A DNA stretch of 64,000 bases from Anolis sagrei (Eukaryota > Chordata > Lepidosauria > Squamata > Anolidae): positions 108,382,366 to 108,446,365 of the forward strand of contig NC_090023.1 of NCBI RefSeq assembly GCF_037176765.1, read 5' to 3'. Under the pieces are notes generated by a model, which saw only the letters and a program-made list of their open reading frames with translations, ran no database searches and had not been told where the DNA came from. Below, in pieces: positions 63,206-64,000 of the stretch (the stretch's first letter is position 1; the number at the start of each line of letters is the position of its first letter). A program made the position numbers and the translations under genes.

Positions 63206-64000
63206 AATTAGAAAATGGTTTGCACATAACTCTCTACAAATACCCTCTTACAGAAATTGTGTGGATTTTTTCTATGTTTGTAAAAAAAAAAGTGTTGCTA
63301 TGTTACATTTTAATATATATTTTGCCACATGCTCCTAAGCAGGAGGACCAAAATGGATCCAATTGACTCAAATTATTTAAACATCTTAGGACAGAGTGGT
63401 TAATAAGAAAAAGTTCTTTCATTTCAAATTTCATATACAGATTTGAAATTAAGTTCAGGGACACAATCCATTCCGTTAACTTTTCTTTCATACCTCTGCA
63501 AAACCCGTTCTTTTTAAAACCCTAGTTCTGTAGCTCGTCACAGCCCTTGTGCTATTGGTTTCACAAAAGCTCCGATTCTGTTAGCAGCCTTATTTTTCTC
63601 TCTGCATTCCATGGCACTCCCCCTTTCTCTTTACCCCGGCACAGATTTCAGCACCCTTTTTGTTTCCCTGTTCCAGAAATCTCCCTCCTGATAACCACAC
63701 TTTTCTTTATGTAACCAGAAATGTTCTCTTCTCATAGGGGCCCTGAATCCCTATCTTGTCAAGTTTATCTCCTTGAATCTCTGCCCTTTGCTGCTAATAA
63801 TAATGAGGTGGGGCAGAAACAAACAAATAAGTTCCTGAGAAGTTTCATGCAGATGAGCCATGTAATAATTGACTGGCTAACACTGGTTCCAGCTCTTTTC
63901 TCTCACATACTGAATACAGAGAGAGGACAACTAGTATAAGTGGTCATGTGCACATTTTCTTGATTACAGTTTCAGAACTAGGTAAATAATACTTTCCCAC
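63206..64000. other. DCUN1D2: DCUN1D2 intron 2, right edge
   Basis: Unique-looking intronic sequence; no exon, repeat ends or RNA gene recognised. Confidence 0.5.

Overview
The window is vertebrate nuclear DNA, almost certainly from a squamate reptile and probably a lizard. It has spliced genes with GT-AG introns and CpG-island promoters. The repeats are those of squamates: CR1, Bov-B and L1 LINEs, a further LINE with a Cys/His C-terminus, tRNA-derived SINEs, 5S-like SINE pieces, and many hAT and pogo/mariner-type MITEs. The species call is an inference from repeat content.

Three host genes can be read, in the order TFDP1(-), TMCO3(-), DCUN1D2(+). This is the gene order I recall from human 13q34, inverted in this window. 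TFDP1 occupies the left third on the minus strand. Its CpG-island promoter (about 21.47-22.19 kb) carries CRE, NRF1 and E2F motifs. Exon 2, with the start codon, is at 19335-19420 and exon 3 at 1084-1150; later exons lie off the left edge. The 18.2 kb intron between them is full of repeats, including a 3.1 kb CR1 with a long open reverse transcriptase frame.

From 22.2 to about 29 kb is an intergenic stretch made almost wholly of mobile elements. It includes a three-layer nest: an old LINE-like repeat, a SINE with an inverted 5' part, and a 2.9 kb CR1. TMCO3 follows on the minus strand. All 12 coding exons (29872-45673) can be placed at clean splice sites and give a 678-residue protein of the usual family length.

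At 52.0-52.6 and 56.2-56.7 kb lie two CpG-rich promoters that share ZNF143/SBS-like motifs. The right one starts DCUN1D2 on the plus strand, with its ATG being the last codon of exon 1 (56667-56669) and exon 2 at 59747-59963. The left one is the best candidate for the first TMCO3 exon. About 3.6 kb of transposons separate them, which suggests that a once compact bidirectional promoter was split by insertions. The window ends inside DCUN1D2 intron 2.

The three genes are not a functional operon. TFDP1 encodes the DP1 partner of E2F factors, TMCO3 a CPA2-type cation/proton antiporter with a coiled-coil N-terminus, and DCUN1D2 a DCN1-like cullin-neddylation cofactor. The most notable non-genic signals are hairpin-shaped retroposed copies with 13-17 bp target duplications, hAT MITEs with readable 8-bp duplications, a decayed transposase of an unusual type, a 63-bp-arm AT-rich hairpin, and an LTR-bearing fossil with an acidic repeat region.
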